A stretch of DNA of 64,000 nucleotides from Streptomyces sp. NBC_00448 (GCF_036014115.1 NZ_CP107913.1:7123501-7187500), one strand, 5' to 3'. Shown: positions 16,654-24,933, counted from the first letter of the stretch. Translations and numbers: made by a program. The notes: generated by a model from the sequence alone, not told the origin.

Positions 16654-18066
16654 ATGGCTAAGGCTCCCGTTCTCACCCCTCAGGCGGACGACTTCCCGCG
16701 CTGGTACCAGGACCTGATCAACAAGGCCGAGCTGGCCGACAACGGACCGGTGCGCGGCACCATGGTGATCAGGCCGTACGGCTACGGTCTGTGGGAGCGG
16801 ATGCAGGCCGACATGGACGCGCGGATCAAGGCGGTCGGCGCGCAGAACGCGTACTTCCCGCTCTTCATCCCGCAGTCCTACCTCACCCGCGAGGCCGAGC
16901 ACGTGGAGGGCTTCGCGCCGGAGTTGGCGGTGGTGACGCACGGCGGCGGCAAGGAGCTGGAGGAGCCGATCGTCGTCCGGCCGACGTCCGAGACGATCAT
17001 CAACGAGTACTTCTCCAAGTGGGTGCAGAGCTACCGCGACCTGCCGCTGCTGATCAACCAGTGGGCGAACGTGGTGCGATGGGAGCTGCGGCCGCGGCTG
17101 TTCCTGCGCACCACGGAGTTCCTGTGGCAGGAGGGGCACACCGCGCACGCCACCCAGGACGACGCCCGCGAGTTCGCCTCCCGTATCCAGTACGACGTGT
17201 ACGGCGACTTCATGGAGAACGTCCTGGCCATGGACGTGGTGCCGGGCCGCAAGACCGTCAAGGAGCGGTTCGCGGGCGCGATCAACACCCTCACCCTGGA
17301 GGGGATGATGGGTGACGGCAAGGCGCTCCAGCTGGGCACCAGCCACGAGTTGGGGCAGAACTTCGCGAAGGCGTTCAACACGTCGTACCTGTCCAAGGAG
17401 GGCACCCAGGAGCACGTCTGGCAGACGTCCTGGGGGAGCACCACGCGGATGATCGGCGCCCTGGTGATGATGCACGGCGACGACAACGGGCTGCGGGTGC
17501 CGCCGCGGCTGGCGCACGTGCAGGTCGTGGTGATGGCGATCAAGGACGACGAGGCCGTCGTGGCGAAGGTGCACGAGGTCGGCGAGAAGCTGCGCGCGGC
17601 CGGGATGCGGGTGGTCGTGGACGACCGCACCGACACCCCCTTCGGGCGCCGCGCGGTCGACTGGGAGCTCAAGGGCGTGCCGCTGCGGGTCGAGATCGGC
17701 CCGCGCGACCTGGCCGGCGGCACCGCGATGGTCGCCCGCCGCATCCCCGGCGGCAAGGAGCCGGTCTCCCTGGACGCGCTGGAGACCCTGCTGCCCAAGG
17801 CGATGGAAGAGGACCAGGCACGGCTGCTCCAGGAGTCCCGCGACCGCCGGCTGTCCCGGACCGTGGACGTGGCCACGGTCGCCGAGGCCGCCGAGGCCGC
17901 GGCCACCGGCTGGGCCCGCATCCCGTGGGCGGACCTGGGGCCGGAGGGCGAGGCGAAGCTGGCCGAGCAGGGCGTCTCGGTGCGCTGCCTGGTCGCCGAG
18001 GACGGATCGGTGCCCGTCGCCGACGACGCCCCCGGCACCGTGGCCGTCGTGGCCCGCGCCTACTAG
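16654..18066 (+). CDS. proS: Prolyl-tRNA synthetase, short archaeal/eukaryal type
   Basis: This 470-residue class II synthetase charges tRNA-Pro. It lacks the roughly 180-residue editing insertion of ordinary bacterial ProRS. Motif 2 is visible at RWELRPRLFLRTTEFLWQEG (about 144-163), VVRPTSETIINEYF precedes it, and motif 3 is STTRMIGALVMMHGDD. The anticodon-binding part begins near LAHVQVVVMAI, and the chain ends in a Tyr, as archaeal-type enzymes do. ATG at 16654 follows a poor ribosome binding site. Streptomycetes generally have a bacterial-type ProRS elsewhere, so this may be a second copy. Confidence 0.93.
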   Translation: MAKAPVLTPQADDFPRWYQDLINKAELADNGPVRGTMVIRPYGYGLWERMQADMDARIKAVGAQNAYFPLFIPQSYLTREAEHVEGFAPELAVVTHGGGKELEEPIVVRPTSETIINEYFSKWVQSYRDLPLLINQWANVVRWELRPRLFLRTTEFLWQEGHTAHATQDDAREFASRIQYDVYGDFMENVLAMDVVPGRKTVKERFAGAINTLTLEGMMGDGKALQLGTSHELGQNFAKAFNTSYLSKEGTQEHVWQTSWGSTTRMIGALVMMHGDDNGLRVPPRLAHVQVVVMAIKDDEAVVAKVHEVGEKLRAAGMRVVVDDRTDTPFGRRAVDWELKGVPLRVEIGPRDLAGGTAMVARRIPGGKEPVSLDALETLLPKAMEEDQARLLQESRDRRLSRTVDVATVAEAAEAAATGWARIPWADLGPEGEAKLAEQGVSVRCLVAEDGSVPVADDAPGTVAVVARAY

Positions 18067-18158
18067 GCCCGCGGCCACCAGGCCGGCGCCACCAGGCCCG
18101 CCAGGCCCGCGTCGGGCATCGGGCGCATCCGCGCCGGCTGGTTCCCCTCCGGCGTCCG

Positions 18159-18300
18159 CTGACCGATCAGCGGTGTACGGAATATGTTCATACGTCCGCG
18201 CTTGGGGCGGGTGCGCAGGTTCACCGGTGTTACTCCGGTCCCTCCGCACCCGCCCTGCGTCATGCGTATCCATGCGCAACATCCGGAACTGACCGATCAG
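18159..18300. promoter_or_regulatory. Twin 12-bp repeats flanking a stem-loop, before the SprT-like gene
   Basis: CTGACCGATCAG occurs at 18159-18170 and again at 18289-18300. Between them GGGCGGGTGCG (18205-18215) pairs with CGCACCCGCCC (18245-18255), enclosing a smaller ACCGG/CCGGT stem. The layout could be the proS terminator, a control region for the next gene, or both. Confidence 0.5.
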
Positions 18301-18362
18301 TGCAAATTAATTGGGCTAGCCCGGAATCGGAACACCGGGGGCGCCCGGCTCGTTGTCACGGC

Positions 18363-18953
18363 GTGAGCACGACACCACCTGTTCTCGCCGCCGAGCTGGC
18401 AGTCGCCTGGGCCGATATTCAACGGCACCATCCCGAGCTGCCCGATCTGGCCGCGCCCGAGTCCCTGATCGGAGAGTCCTCGTCCGCCTGCGGCACCGAG
18501 CTCTCCTTCGAAAGGCTGCTGCACGAGGCTGTGCACGGGATCGCCGCGGCCCGCGGCATCCGCGACACCTCACGCGCCGGCCGCTACCACAACCGCAGAT
18601 TCCTCGCCATCGCCGACGAGATGGGCCTGGACCACGCCGACGAGCCGCATCCCAGCAGCGGCTTCTCGCTCGTGGTGATGCGCCCCGACACCCGTAAGCG
18701 CTACCGGGGCACCATCGAGCGGCTGCAGCGCGCTCTGAAGGCGCACACCGTGGCCACCACCGCCGACACCGCCCGCTCCTTCCGTGGACCTGCCGCCCGG
18801 CACGGCTCCTCGGGCGGCGGCGTGCGCGTCAAGGCCGTCTGCGACTGCGGGCGGAATGTCCGGGTGGTGCCCTCGGTGCTGGCCCAGGCCCCGATCATGT
18901 GCGGAGCGTGCGGGCAGCCGTTCCGTATCCCGGAGGTCGTTGGGGTCGGCTGA
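18363..18953 (+). CDS. SprT-like putative zinc metalloprotease
   Basis: This 196-residue protein has LLHEAVHGIAAARGI at about residues 51-65, where HEAVH is an HExxH zinc site. RYHNRRFLAIADEMGL follows, in the place where SprT family members carry the third ligand helix. The C-terminal part is a zinc ribbon: CDCG near residue 161 and CGAC near 182. SprT/Spartan domains cut DNA-crosslinked proteins in eukaryotes; the bacterial role is unclear. It lies directly before rpsP. GTG at 18363 is the start. The protease call rests on motifs only. Confidence 0.72.
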   Translation: MSTTPPVLAAELAVAWADIQRHHPELPDLAAPESLIGESSSACGTELSFERLLHEAVHGIAAARGIRDTSRAGRYHNRRFLAIADEMGLDHADEPHPSSGFSLVVMRPDTRKRYRGTIERLQRALKAHTVATTADTARSFRGPAARHGSSGGGVRVKAVCDCGRNVRVVPSVLAQAPIMCGACGQPFRIPEVVGVG

Positions 18954-19101
18954 CTGTGGCACAATGTTTAGCTGAGAACTCGACAGCCGTGCAGGAACCC
19001 TCTCTCCTTCGGCTGACGCGTCCGTCGGGCGCACGACTTCCACAACCCCACGTGGGCCGTCCGTGTGCCCAAACACGTCAACTTCAGGAGAACCCACTCC
19101 C

Positions 19102-19551
19102 GTGGCAGTCAAGATCAAGCTGAAGCGCCTGGGCAAGATCCGCGCGCCTCACTACCGCATCGTCGTCGCCGACTCCCGTACCCGCCGTGACGGCCGGGCC
19201 ATCGAGGAGATCGGTCTGTACCACCCCGTGCAGAACCCGTCGCGCATCGAGGTCGACTCGGAGCGCGCGCAGCACTGGCTCTCCGTCGGCGCGCAGCCGA
19301 CCGAGCCCGTGCTCGCCATCCTGAAGCTGACCGGCGACTGGCAGAAGTTCAAGGGCGAGCCCGCCCCGGCCCCGCTGCTCCAGCCGGAGCCGAAGGCCGA
19401 CAAGCGCGCGCTGTTCGAGGCCGCCGCCAAGGACACCGCCGACGAGCCGAAGGGTGAGGCGATCACCCCCAAGGCCAAGAAGGCCGACAAGGCTGACAAG
19501 AAGGCCGACGACGCCGAGGCCACCGCCTCTGCCGAGTCCACCGGGGCCTGA
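19102..19551 (+). CDS. rpsP: 30S ribosomal protein S16
   Basis: S16 (149 aa) is an assembly protein of the small ribosomal subunit. The core at residues 1-85 is canonical: VKIKLKRLGKIRAPHYRIVV, then DGRAIEEIGLYHP and QPTEPVLAILKLTGDW. A tail of about 60 residues rich in Lys, Ala and Asp is added, as in other streptomycetes. GTG at 19102 is preceded by CAGGAG. It opens the rpsP-khpA-rimM-trmD-rplS group, which links ribosomal proteins with 16S maturation and tRNA methylation. Confidence 0.97.
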   Translation: MAVKIKLKRLGKIRAPHYRIVVADSRTRRDGRAIEEIGLYHPVQNPSRIEVDSERAQHWLSVGAQPTEPVLAILKLTGDWQKFKGEPAPAPLLQPEPKADKRALFEAAAKDTADEPKGEAITPKAKKADKADKKADDAEATASAESTGA

Positions 19552-19553
19552 GC

Positions 19554-19793
19554 GTGCTTGAGGAGGCCCTTGAGCACCTCGTGAAGGGCATCGTCGACAA
19601 CCCCGACGATGTGCAGGTCGGCATGCGGACCCTGCGCCGAGGCAGTGTGCTGGAGGTCCGGGTGCACCCCGACGACCTCGGCAAGGTCATCGGGCGCAAC
19701 GGCCGCACCGCCCGCGCGCTGCGCACCGTCGTCGGCGCTCTCGGCGGCCGTGGTGTCCGCGTCGACCTCGTCGACGTGGACCAGGTGCGCTGA
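19554..19793 (+). CDS. khpA: KhpA, KH-domain RNA-binding protein
   Basis: This 79-residue single KH-domain protein has the GxxG loop in GRNGRTARALR (about residues 44-54). It matches the YlqC/KhpA family, which binds RNA with KhpB and influences cell division in firmicutes. The GTG start at 19554 lies two bases after the rpsP stop, so the genes are co-translated. The placement between rpsP and rimM is conserved in Gram-positive bacteria. Confidence 0.93.
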   Translation: MLEEALEHLVKGIVDNPDDVQVGMRTLRRGSVLEVRVHPDDLGKVIGRNGRTARALRTVVGALGGRGVRVDLVDVDQVR

Positions 19794-19853
19794 GCGCGCC
19801 CTGCCGCGCCCCGCACGTGCCGGCGTTCGCCGCGGGCACATCGGGTTTTCGTT

Positions 19854-19894
19854 GCACCGGGCCGGAGGCGGCTACACCGCCTCCGGCCCGGTGC
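19854..19894. terminator. 18-bp hairpin between khpA and rimM
   Basis: A perfect 18-base-pair stem (19854-19871 with 19877-19894) has a 5-base loop, CTACA, and GTTT after the stem. It lies inside a gene group normally read as one operon, so it may act as an attenuator or end the upstream transcript. Confidence 0.8.
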
Positions 19895-19955
19895 GTTTCC
19901 GCCGCGCCCCTCAGGTGCGGTTCCCACCGTTCCCACAGCGGGAGTTGAGCAGGAC

Positions 19956-20618
19956 GTGCAGCTCGTAGTCGGCCGGATCGGACGCGCCCACGGCATCAAG
20001 GGCGAGGTGAGCGTCGAAGTGCGCACCGACGAGCCGGAACTGCGGCTCGCGCCCGGCGCCGTACTGGCCACCGACCCGGCCGCCACCGGGCCGCTCACCA
20101 TCGCCACCGGCCGGGTGCACAGCGGCCGCCTGATGCTGCGCTTCGAGGGCGTCAGCGACCGCAACGGCGCGGAGGCGCTGCGCGGCACCATGCTGATCGC
20201 CGAGGTCGACCCGGAGCAGACCCCGGAGGACCCCGAGGAGTTCTACGACCATCAGCTCATCGACCTCGACGTGGTGACCGTGGACGGCCGCGAGGTCGGC
20301 CGGATCACCGAGGTCTCGCACCTGCCGTACCAGGACCTGCTGGTGGTGGCGCGCACCGGCGGCGGCGAGGTGCTGGTGCCGTTCGTCATGGAGATCGTGC
20401 CCGAGATCGACCTGGACGCGCAGCGGGCCGTGATCGACCCGCCGCCCGGGCTGCTGGACGAGGCGGACGCCCAGGTGGCCAGCGGTCAGGCCGATGGCGA
20501 AGCCGAGGTCGAGGCCGGTGAAGGTGCTGACGCCGGTGCCGGTGCCGAGAATGTCGCCGGGGACGAGAGCGACGCGTCCGGCGCGGGCGACGCGCGGCGC
20601 GAGAGCGACGGCGCCTGA
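19956..20618 (+). CDS. rimM: RimM, 16S rRNA maturation factor
   Basis: RimM helps mature the 3' domain of 16S rRNA and binds S19. The protein is 220 residues: N-terminal VVGRIGRAHGIKGEVSVEVRTDEPE, a middle EEFYDHQLIDLDV segment that opens the PRC barrel, and GGEVLVPFVMEIVPEID. The last 50 or so residues form a low-complexity tail of Gly, Ala, Glu and Asp, longer than usual. GTG at 19956 is the start. The trmD gene begins one base after its stop codon. Confidence 0.95.
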   Translation: MQLVVGRIGRAHGIKGEVSVEVRTDEPELRLAPGAVLATDPAATGPLTIATGRVHSGRLMLRFEGVSDRNGAEALRGTMLIAEVDPEQTPEDPEEFYDHQLIDLDVVTVDGREVGRITEVSHLPYQDLLVVARTGGGEVLVPFVMEIVPEIDLDAQRAVIDPPPGLLDEADAQVASGQADGEAEVEAGEGADAGAGAENVAGDESDASGAGDARRESDGA

Positions 20619-20619
20619 C

Positions 20620-21441
20620 ATGCGGATCGACGTCGTCACGATCTTCCCCGAGTACCTCGAACCGCTGAACGTCTCCCTGGTCGGCAAGGCCCGCGCGGCC
20701 GGCCGCCTCGACGTCCGCGTGCACGACCTGCGCGGCTGGGCGGGCGACCGCCACCACACCGTGGACGACACCCCGTACGGCGGCGGCCCCGGCATGGTGA
20801 TGATGACCGGCCCCTGGGGCGAGGCCCTCGACCAGACCATCGCCGACGGGTACGAACAAGGCGCCCACGAGCCCGTGCTGGTCGTCCCCACCCCCAGCGG
20901 CCGCCCCTTCACCCAGGAGACCGCCGTGGCGCTGTCCCGGCGCCCCTGGCTCATCTTCACCCCGGCCCGCTACGAGGGCATCGACAGCCGCGTCACCGCC
21001 GAGTACGCCACCAGGATGCCGGTCCACGAGGTCTCCATCGGCGACTACGTCCTGGCCGGCGGTGAGGCCGCCGTCCTGGTCGTCACCGAGGCCGTCGCCC
21101 GGCTGCTGCCCGGCGTCCTCGGCAACGCGCAGTCGCACGCCGACGACTCCTTCGCCCCCGGCGCCATGGCCGACCTGCTGGAGGGCCCGGTCTTCACCAA
21201 GCCGCCGGCCTGGCGCGGCCGCGGCATCCCCGAGGTGCTGCTCAGCGGCCACCACGGGAAGATCGCCCGCTGGCGCCGCGACGAGGCGCTGCGCCGTACG
21301 GTCGCGCACCGGCCCGACCTGATCGAGCGCGCCGACCCCGCGGCCTTCGACAAGAAGGACCGCGAGATGCTCAGCATCCTGGGCTGGCAGCCGGGTCCCG
21401 GCGGCCGATTTGGGCGCAACCCCGACGCCGTGGAAGAATGA
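20620..21441 (+). CDS. trmD: TrmD, tRNA (guanine-N1-)-methyltransferase
   Basis: TrmD methylates G37 of tRNAs, which prevents frameshifting. It is 273 residues long and has the SPOUT trefoil-knot signatures: VTIFPEYLEPLNVS at the start, DDTPYGGGPGMVMM at about 44-57, then PARYEGIDSR and EVSIGDYVLAGGEAA in the SAM-binding knot. The end PDLIERADPAAFDKKDREML is family-typical. The ATG at 20620 is one base after the rimM stop, so the two are likely coupled. Confidence 0.97.
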   Translation: MRIDVVTIFPEYLEPLNVSLVGKARAAGRLDVRVHDLRGWAGDRHHTVDDTPYGGGPGMVMMTGPWGEALDQTIADGYEQGAHEPVLVVPTPSGRPFTQETAVALSRRPWLIFTPARYEGIDSRVTAEYATRMPVHEVSIGDYVLAGGEAAVLVVTEAVARLLPGVLGNAQSHADDSFAPGAMADLLEGPVFTKPPAWRGRGIPEVLLSGHHGKIARWRRDEALRRTVAHRPDLIERADPAAFDKKDREMLSILGWQPGPGGRFGRNPDAVEE

Positions 21442-21588
21442 CCCGCTGTTGCCTGCCCGGCGCGCGCCCCTGCCACAGGGGGACAGCCGCCGCCCGGTGC
21501 CGGGCGACCGCACCGTAGGACAACCCGGACATCCAAGACGACATGCCGTCGATGACCTGTGGCATCGGCGAGGAAGCGACGAACGACC

Positions 21589-21939
21589 ATGACCAACCTC
21601 ATCGAGAGCGTCAACAGCGCCAGCGTGCGCACCGACGTGCCGGCCTTCCGCCCCGGCGACACCGTCAACGTCCACGTGCGCGTCATCGAGGGCAACCGCT
21701 CCCGTGTTCAGCAGTTCAAGGGCGTCGTCATCCGCCGGCAGGGCGCGGGCATCAGCGAGACCTTCACGGTCCGCAAGGTCAGCTTCTCCGTCGGCGTCGA
21801 GCGCACCTTCCCGGTGCACACCCCGATCGTCGAGAAGATCGAGGTCGTCACCCGCGGCGACGTGCGCCGCGCGAAGCTGTACTACCTCCGTGAGCTGCGC
21901 GGCAAGGCCGCGAAGATCAAGGAGAAGCGCGACAACTGA
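21589..21939 (+). CDS. rplS: 50S ribosomal protein L19
   Basis: L19 (116 aa) lies at the subunit interface. The sequence is canonical, with RPGDTVNVHVRVIEGNRSR, FKGVVIRRQGAGISETFTVR, VGVERTFPVHTPIVEKIEV and RRAKLYYLRELRGKAAKIKE. ATG at 21589 follows GAGGAAG. The 147-base gap after trmD contains small GC-rich stems and no gene. Confidence 0.98.
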   Translation: MTNLIESVNSASVRTDVPAFRPGDTVNVHVRVIEGNRSRVQQFKGVVIRRQGAGISETFTVRKVSFSVGVERTFPVHTPIVEKIEVVTRGDVRRAKLYYLRELRGKAAKIKEKRDN

Positions 21940-21943
21940 TCGT

Positions 21944-21973
21944 TTGACTCTCCCTTGGGGCGGGCCGGATAAG
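21944..21973 (+). promoter_or_regulatory. Candidate sipW promoter
   Basis: TTGACT (21944-21949) and GATAAG (21968-21973) are spaced by 18 bases. The sipW ATG is only 11 bases beyond the -10, so the mRNA would have almost no leader; no ribosome binding site is visible. A stem of GGGGCGG (21957-21963) with CCGCCCC (21977-21983) overlaps this site and could end rplS transcription. Confidence 0.55.
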
Positions 21974-21984
21974 CTTCCGCCCCG

Positions 21985-22689
21985 ATGGACAGCGAAGCAG
22001 TGACCCCGGAGCGCGACCGTTCCCCCACCGCCGACGAGGCGGACTTGGAGGGGCGGTCGCGTTCCGTCATGAGGGAGCGCCTCGCCGACTGGTGGGACGA
22101 CTGGAACCGCACGTTGCTGCTCGCTCTCGCCTGCTGCGCGGCGCTGCTGCTGGTCAGCCACTTCGTGGTGGAGCCTTTCGAAGTGCCCAGCTCCTCCATG
22201 GAGAACACGCTGCGGATCGGCGACCGGGTGCTGGTCGACAAGCTGGCGTACCGTTTCGGCGGCACGCCCCGCCGGGGAGACGTGATCGTGTTCGACGGCA
22301 AGGACTCCTTCTCCACCACCAGCGGCACCGACTACGTCAAACGCGTGATCGGTGTCGGCGGCGACCGTGTCACCTGCTGCGACGCCCAGGGCCGGGTCAG
22401 CGTCAACGGCCACGCGCTCGACGAGACCTACCTGCACCCCGGGAACGCGCCCTCCAGCGAGCCGTTCGACATCGTGGTGCCCCCGGGCCGGCTGTGGGTG
22501 ATGGGCGACCACCGCGCGGACTCCGCCGACTCCCGCGAGCACCTCGGCGACCCGGGCGGCGGCACCGTACCGGTCGGCAAGGTGATCGGCCGCGCCGAGT
22601 GGATCGCCTGGCCGCCCGGCCACTGGACCCGGGTGCGCCGCCCCGCCGTCTTCTCCCACGTGCCCGCGCCGGCCGGCTCGCATGGGTAA
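21985..22689 (+). CDS. sipW: Type I signal peptidase SipW
   Basis: SipW (234 aa) cleaves signal peptides at the outer face of the membrane. One membrane helix runs at about residues 44-62 (LLLALACCAALLLVSHFVV). The catalytic serine is Ser71 in VPSSSMENT and the general-base lysine is Lys119 in DYVKRVIGVGGD. No C-terminal membrane helix is seen, as I recall for S. lividans SipW. It is the first of four consecutive signal peptidase genes, the arrangement known from S. lividans. Confidence 0.93.
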   Translation: MDSEAVTPERDRSPTADEADLEGRSRSVMRERLADWWDDWNRTLLLALACCAALLLVSHFVVEPFEVPSSSMENTLRIGDRVLVDKLAYRFGGTPRRGDVIVFDGKDSFSTTSGTDYVKRVIGVGGDRVTCCDAQGRVSVNGHALDETYLHPGNAPSSEPFDIVVPPGRLWVMGDHRADSADSREHLGDPGGGTVPVGKVIGRAEWIAWPPGHWTRVRRPAVFSHVPAPAGSHG

Positions 22690-23839
22690 CCGGGGGCGGC
22701 CGCGTGGCACCGACGCGCCGCCCGCGCCGCCGGTCAGCGGCAGCCGGCTGGAGCGGCGCAAGCTGGCCCGCAAGGTCAAGCGCAAGAGGCGCCGTTCGAT
22801 GGCCCGCGAGGTGCCGCTGCTGATCGTGGTGGCGCTGGTGATCGCGCTGGTGCTGAAGACCTTCCTGCTCCAGGCGTTCGTGATCCCGTCCGGCTCGATG
22901 GAGCAGACCATCCGGATCGGCGACCGGGTGCTGGTGGACAAGCTGACCCCGTGGTTCGGCGCCGAGCCGCACCGCGGTGACGTGGTGGTCTTCAAGGACC
23001 CCGGCGGCTGGCTCCAGGGCGAGCCCGCGCCCAAGCCGGACCCGGTGGTGATCAAGCAGATCAAGCAGGTGTTCACTTTCATCGGGCTGCTGCCGGCCTC
23101 CGGCGAGCAGGACCTGATCAAACGGGTGATCGGCGTCGGCGGCGACACGGTGAGCTGCTGCGACGCCCAGGGGCGGCTGACGGTCAACGGCAAACCGCTG
23201 GACGAGCCGTACCTGTATCCCGGTAACCCGCCGTCGATGATCAAGTTCACCGTGCACGTACCGCTCGGTCGGTTGTGGGTGATGGGCGACCACCGCTCGG
23301 ACTCGGCGGACTCGCGTTACCACATGCAGCAGGTCATCGACGGCAAGCGCACCGAGGGCACCATCGCGCAGAACCTGGTGGTCGGACGGGCCTTCGTGAT
23401 CGGCTGGCCGATCGGCCACTGGGGGCGGCTGAAGGAGCCCTCGACCTTCGGTTCGGTGCCGCAGGCGGACGCGGCGATCCCCGCCCGCACAGCCGGCACC
23501 ACTATGGTGGATGGGGCCGGCGGCTCGGCCAACAATGCTCAAAGGACCGACCCGCTCCCGACTCCTGCGGAACTCCCGCTCGTTATGGGAATGGTGGGCC
23601 TGCGCCGGTTCCGGGGCAGGCGACGATATCGAATGAGGAGTGGATGTGGGGGACCTGGTGGTCGGCGCGCGGTCCGGTTCCGGCGAGCCCGAGAAGGGGG
23701 ACGGCCCGGTGCCCCCTGCGGACGGCACGGAGGCCGATGGCGTGGTCCCCGAGGAGACGACTCGGAACGGTGCGCACGGCGTCCCGTCCGCCGGCAAGGT
23801 CCCCGGGCCTTCCGACGGCGGCTACGCCGGCGGCTATGA
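22682..23839 (+). CDS. sipX: Type I signal peptidase SipX, with extended C terminus
   Basis: This signal peptidase has a basic N terminus (KLARKVKRKRRRS), a membrane helix at about 43-60, Ser72 in IPSGSMEQT and Lys147 in DLIKRVIGVGGD. DHRSDSADSR forms the later conserved box. It overlaps sipW by 8 bases. The frame stays open to 23839, giving 385 residues, so the last 60 or so residues, rich in Arg and Gly, overlap the start of sipY. S. lividans SipX is, from memory, nearer 320 residues; the tail may be a chance extension or a lost stop. The catalytic part is certain. Confidence 0.9.
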   Translation: MGNRGRPRGTDAPPAPPVSGSRLERRKLARKVKRKRRRSMAREVPLLIVVALVIALVLKTFLLQAFVIPSGSMEQTIRIGDRVLVDKLTPWFGAEPHRGDVVVFKDPGGWLQGEPAPKPDPVVIKQIKQVFTFIGLLPASGEQDLIKRVIGVGGDTVSCCDAQGRLTVNGKPLDEPYLYPGNPPSMIKFTVHVPLGRLWVMGDHRSDSADSRYHMQQVIDGKRTEGTIAQNLVVGRAFVIGWPIGHWGRLKEPSTFGSVPQADAAIPARTAGTTMVDGAGGSANNAQRTDPLPTPAELPLVMGMVGLRRFRGRRRYRMRSGCGGPGGRRAVRFRRAREGGRPGAPCGRHGGRWRGPRGDDSERCARRPVRRQGPRAFRRRLRRRL

Positions 23840-24899
23840 CCCCGGCCGGGACGCCGGGGCGGAGGGCGGATACCCACCCGGCGGCGCGGGCGGCAACGGA
23901 TACCAGGCCGGCTACGACCAGGGCGCGGGGTACGAACCCGGGTACGTCCCGGTGGCGGGCACCAGGCCGGAGGACGTGGGCGGCGTGAGCGGCGACGGCG
24001 CGCGGCGCCACGACTCCGGCGGCCCCGACGAGCCCGGCGCCACGGGTGGCGGCGGCGACTCGTCCGGCGGTGATCCCGCACACGCCGCCGAGCGCAAGCC
24101 CCGTTCCTTCTGGAAGGAGCTGCCGCTGCTGATCGGCATCGCGCTGGTGCTGGCGCTGATCATCAAGACCTTCCTGGTGCAGGCGTTCTCCATCCCGTCC
24201 GACTCCATGAACAACACCCTGCTCAAGGGCGACCGGGTGCTGGTCGACAAGCTGACCCCGTGGTTCGGCTCCACGCCGAGCCGTGGCGAGGTCGTGGTCT
24301 TCCACGACCCCGGCGGCTGGCTGCCGGAGAACCCGCCGCCGAGCAGCAACCCGGCGGTGCGCGGCCTGCAGAAGACCCTCAGCTTCGTCGGCCTGATGCC
24401 GTCGGCCGAGGAGAAGGACCTGATCAAGCGGGTGATCGGGGTCGGCGGCGACACCGTCAGCTGCAAGGGCACCGGCCCGGTGATGGTCAACGGCAAGCCG
24501 CTGAACGAGCCCTACGTCTTCCCGGGCAACACCCCGTGCACCCCGGACATGCCGTTCACCGTCCACGTGCCCAAGGGCCGGATCTGGGTGATGGGCGACC
24601 ACCGCCAGGACTCGCTCGACTCCCGTTACCACGTGGGCATGTACAAGGGAAAGCACACCGACGGCACCGTCTCGACCAAGCAGGTCGTCGGCCGCGCGGT
24701 CGTGGTCGCCTGGCCGATCAACCGCTGGGACTGGCTGGGAATCCCCGGCACCTTCTCCCAGTCTGGGATCAACGCGGCCGGCACCGCGGGCCCGGCCGCG
24801 GTCGGCGTGGCGGGTGCGATCCCGCTGGTGATGCTGCGGCGGCGCAGGCTGCTGCGCAAGCACGAGGCGGCGGGCGCGTCCGAGGGCGCGGAGGGCTGA
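23646..24899 (+). CDS. sipY: Type I signal peptidase SipY, with long Gly-rich N-terminal region
   Basis: SipY is, from memory, the main signal peptidase in S. lividans. This copy has about 150 residues of Gly/Asp/Tyr-rich low-complexity sequence before the basic ERKPRSFWKE and a membrane helix. Ser187 (IPSDSMNNT) and Lys261 (DLIKRVIGVGGD) are catalytic. A second helix near the C terminus (GPAAVGVAGAIPLVML) anchors the chain again. GTG at 23646 has GAGGAG five bases upstream (23635-23640); GTG at 23640 is an alternative. The gene begins inside the 3' end of sipX in another frame. Confidence 0.92.
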   Translation: MGDLVVGARSGSGEPEKGDGPVPPADGTEADGVVPEETTRNGAHGVPSAGKVPGPSDGGYAGGYDPGRDAGAEGGYPPGGAGGNGYQAGYDQGAGYEPGYVPVAGTRPEDVGGVSGDGARRHDSGGPDEPGATGGGGDSSGGDPAHAAERKPRSFWKELPLLIGIALVLALIIKTFLVQAFSIPSDSMNNTLLKGDRVLVDKLTPWFGSTPSRGEVVVFHDPGGWLPENPPPSSNPAVRGLQKTLSFVGLMPSAEEKDLIKRVIGVGGDTVSCKGTGPVMVNGKPLNEPYVFPGNTPCTPDMPFTVHVPKGRIWVMGDHRQDSLDSRYHVGMYKGKHTDGTVSTKQVVGRAVVVAWPINRWDWLGIPGTFSQSGINAAGTAGPAAVGVAGAIPLVMLRRRRLLRKHEAAGASEGAEG

Positions 24900-24925
24900 C
24901 CGGGGCGCGTACCGACGGGTAGGGT
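24896..24925 (+). promoter_or_regulatory. Candidate sipZ promoter (leaderless)
   Basis: CTGACC (24896-24901) and TAGGGT (24920-24925) are spaced by 18 bases. The sipZ ATG at 24934 is 8 bases after the -10 with no ribosome binding site, which fits a leaderless mRNA. In S. lividans sipZ is reported to start its own operon. Confidence 0.55.
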
Positions 24926-24933
24926 GCGGCTCC

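Noticed and set aside
18205..18255. Possible tRNA-like fold
   Set aside because: An acceptor-like stem is present, but there are no D, anticodon or T arms of correct size and no conserved T-loop sequence.
20386..23250. Long minus-strand open frame across trmD, rplS and sipW-X
   Set aside because: It crosses several well-identified plus-strand genes and shows only low-complexity sequence.
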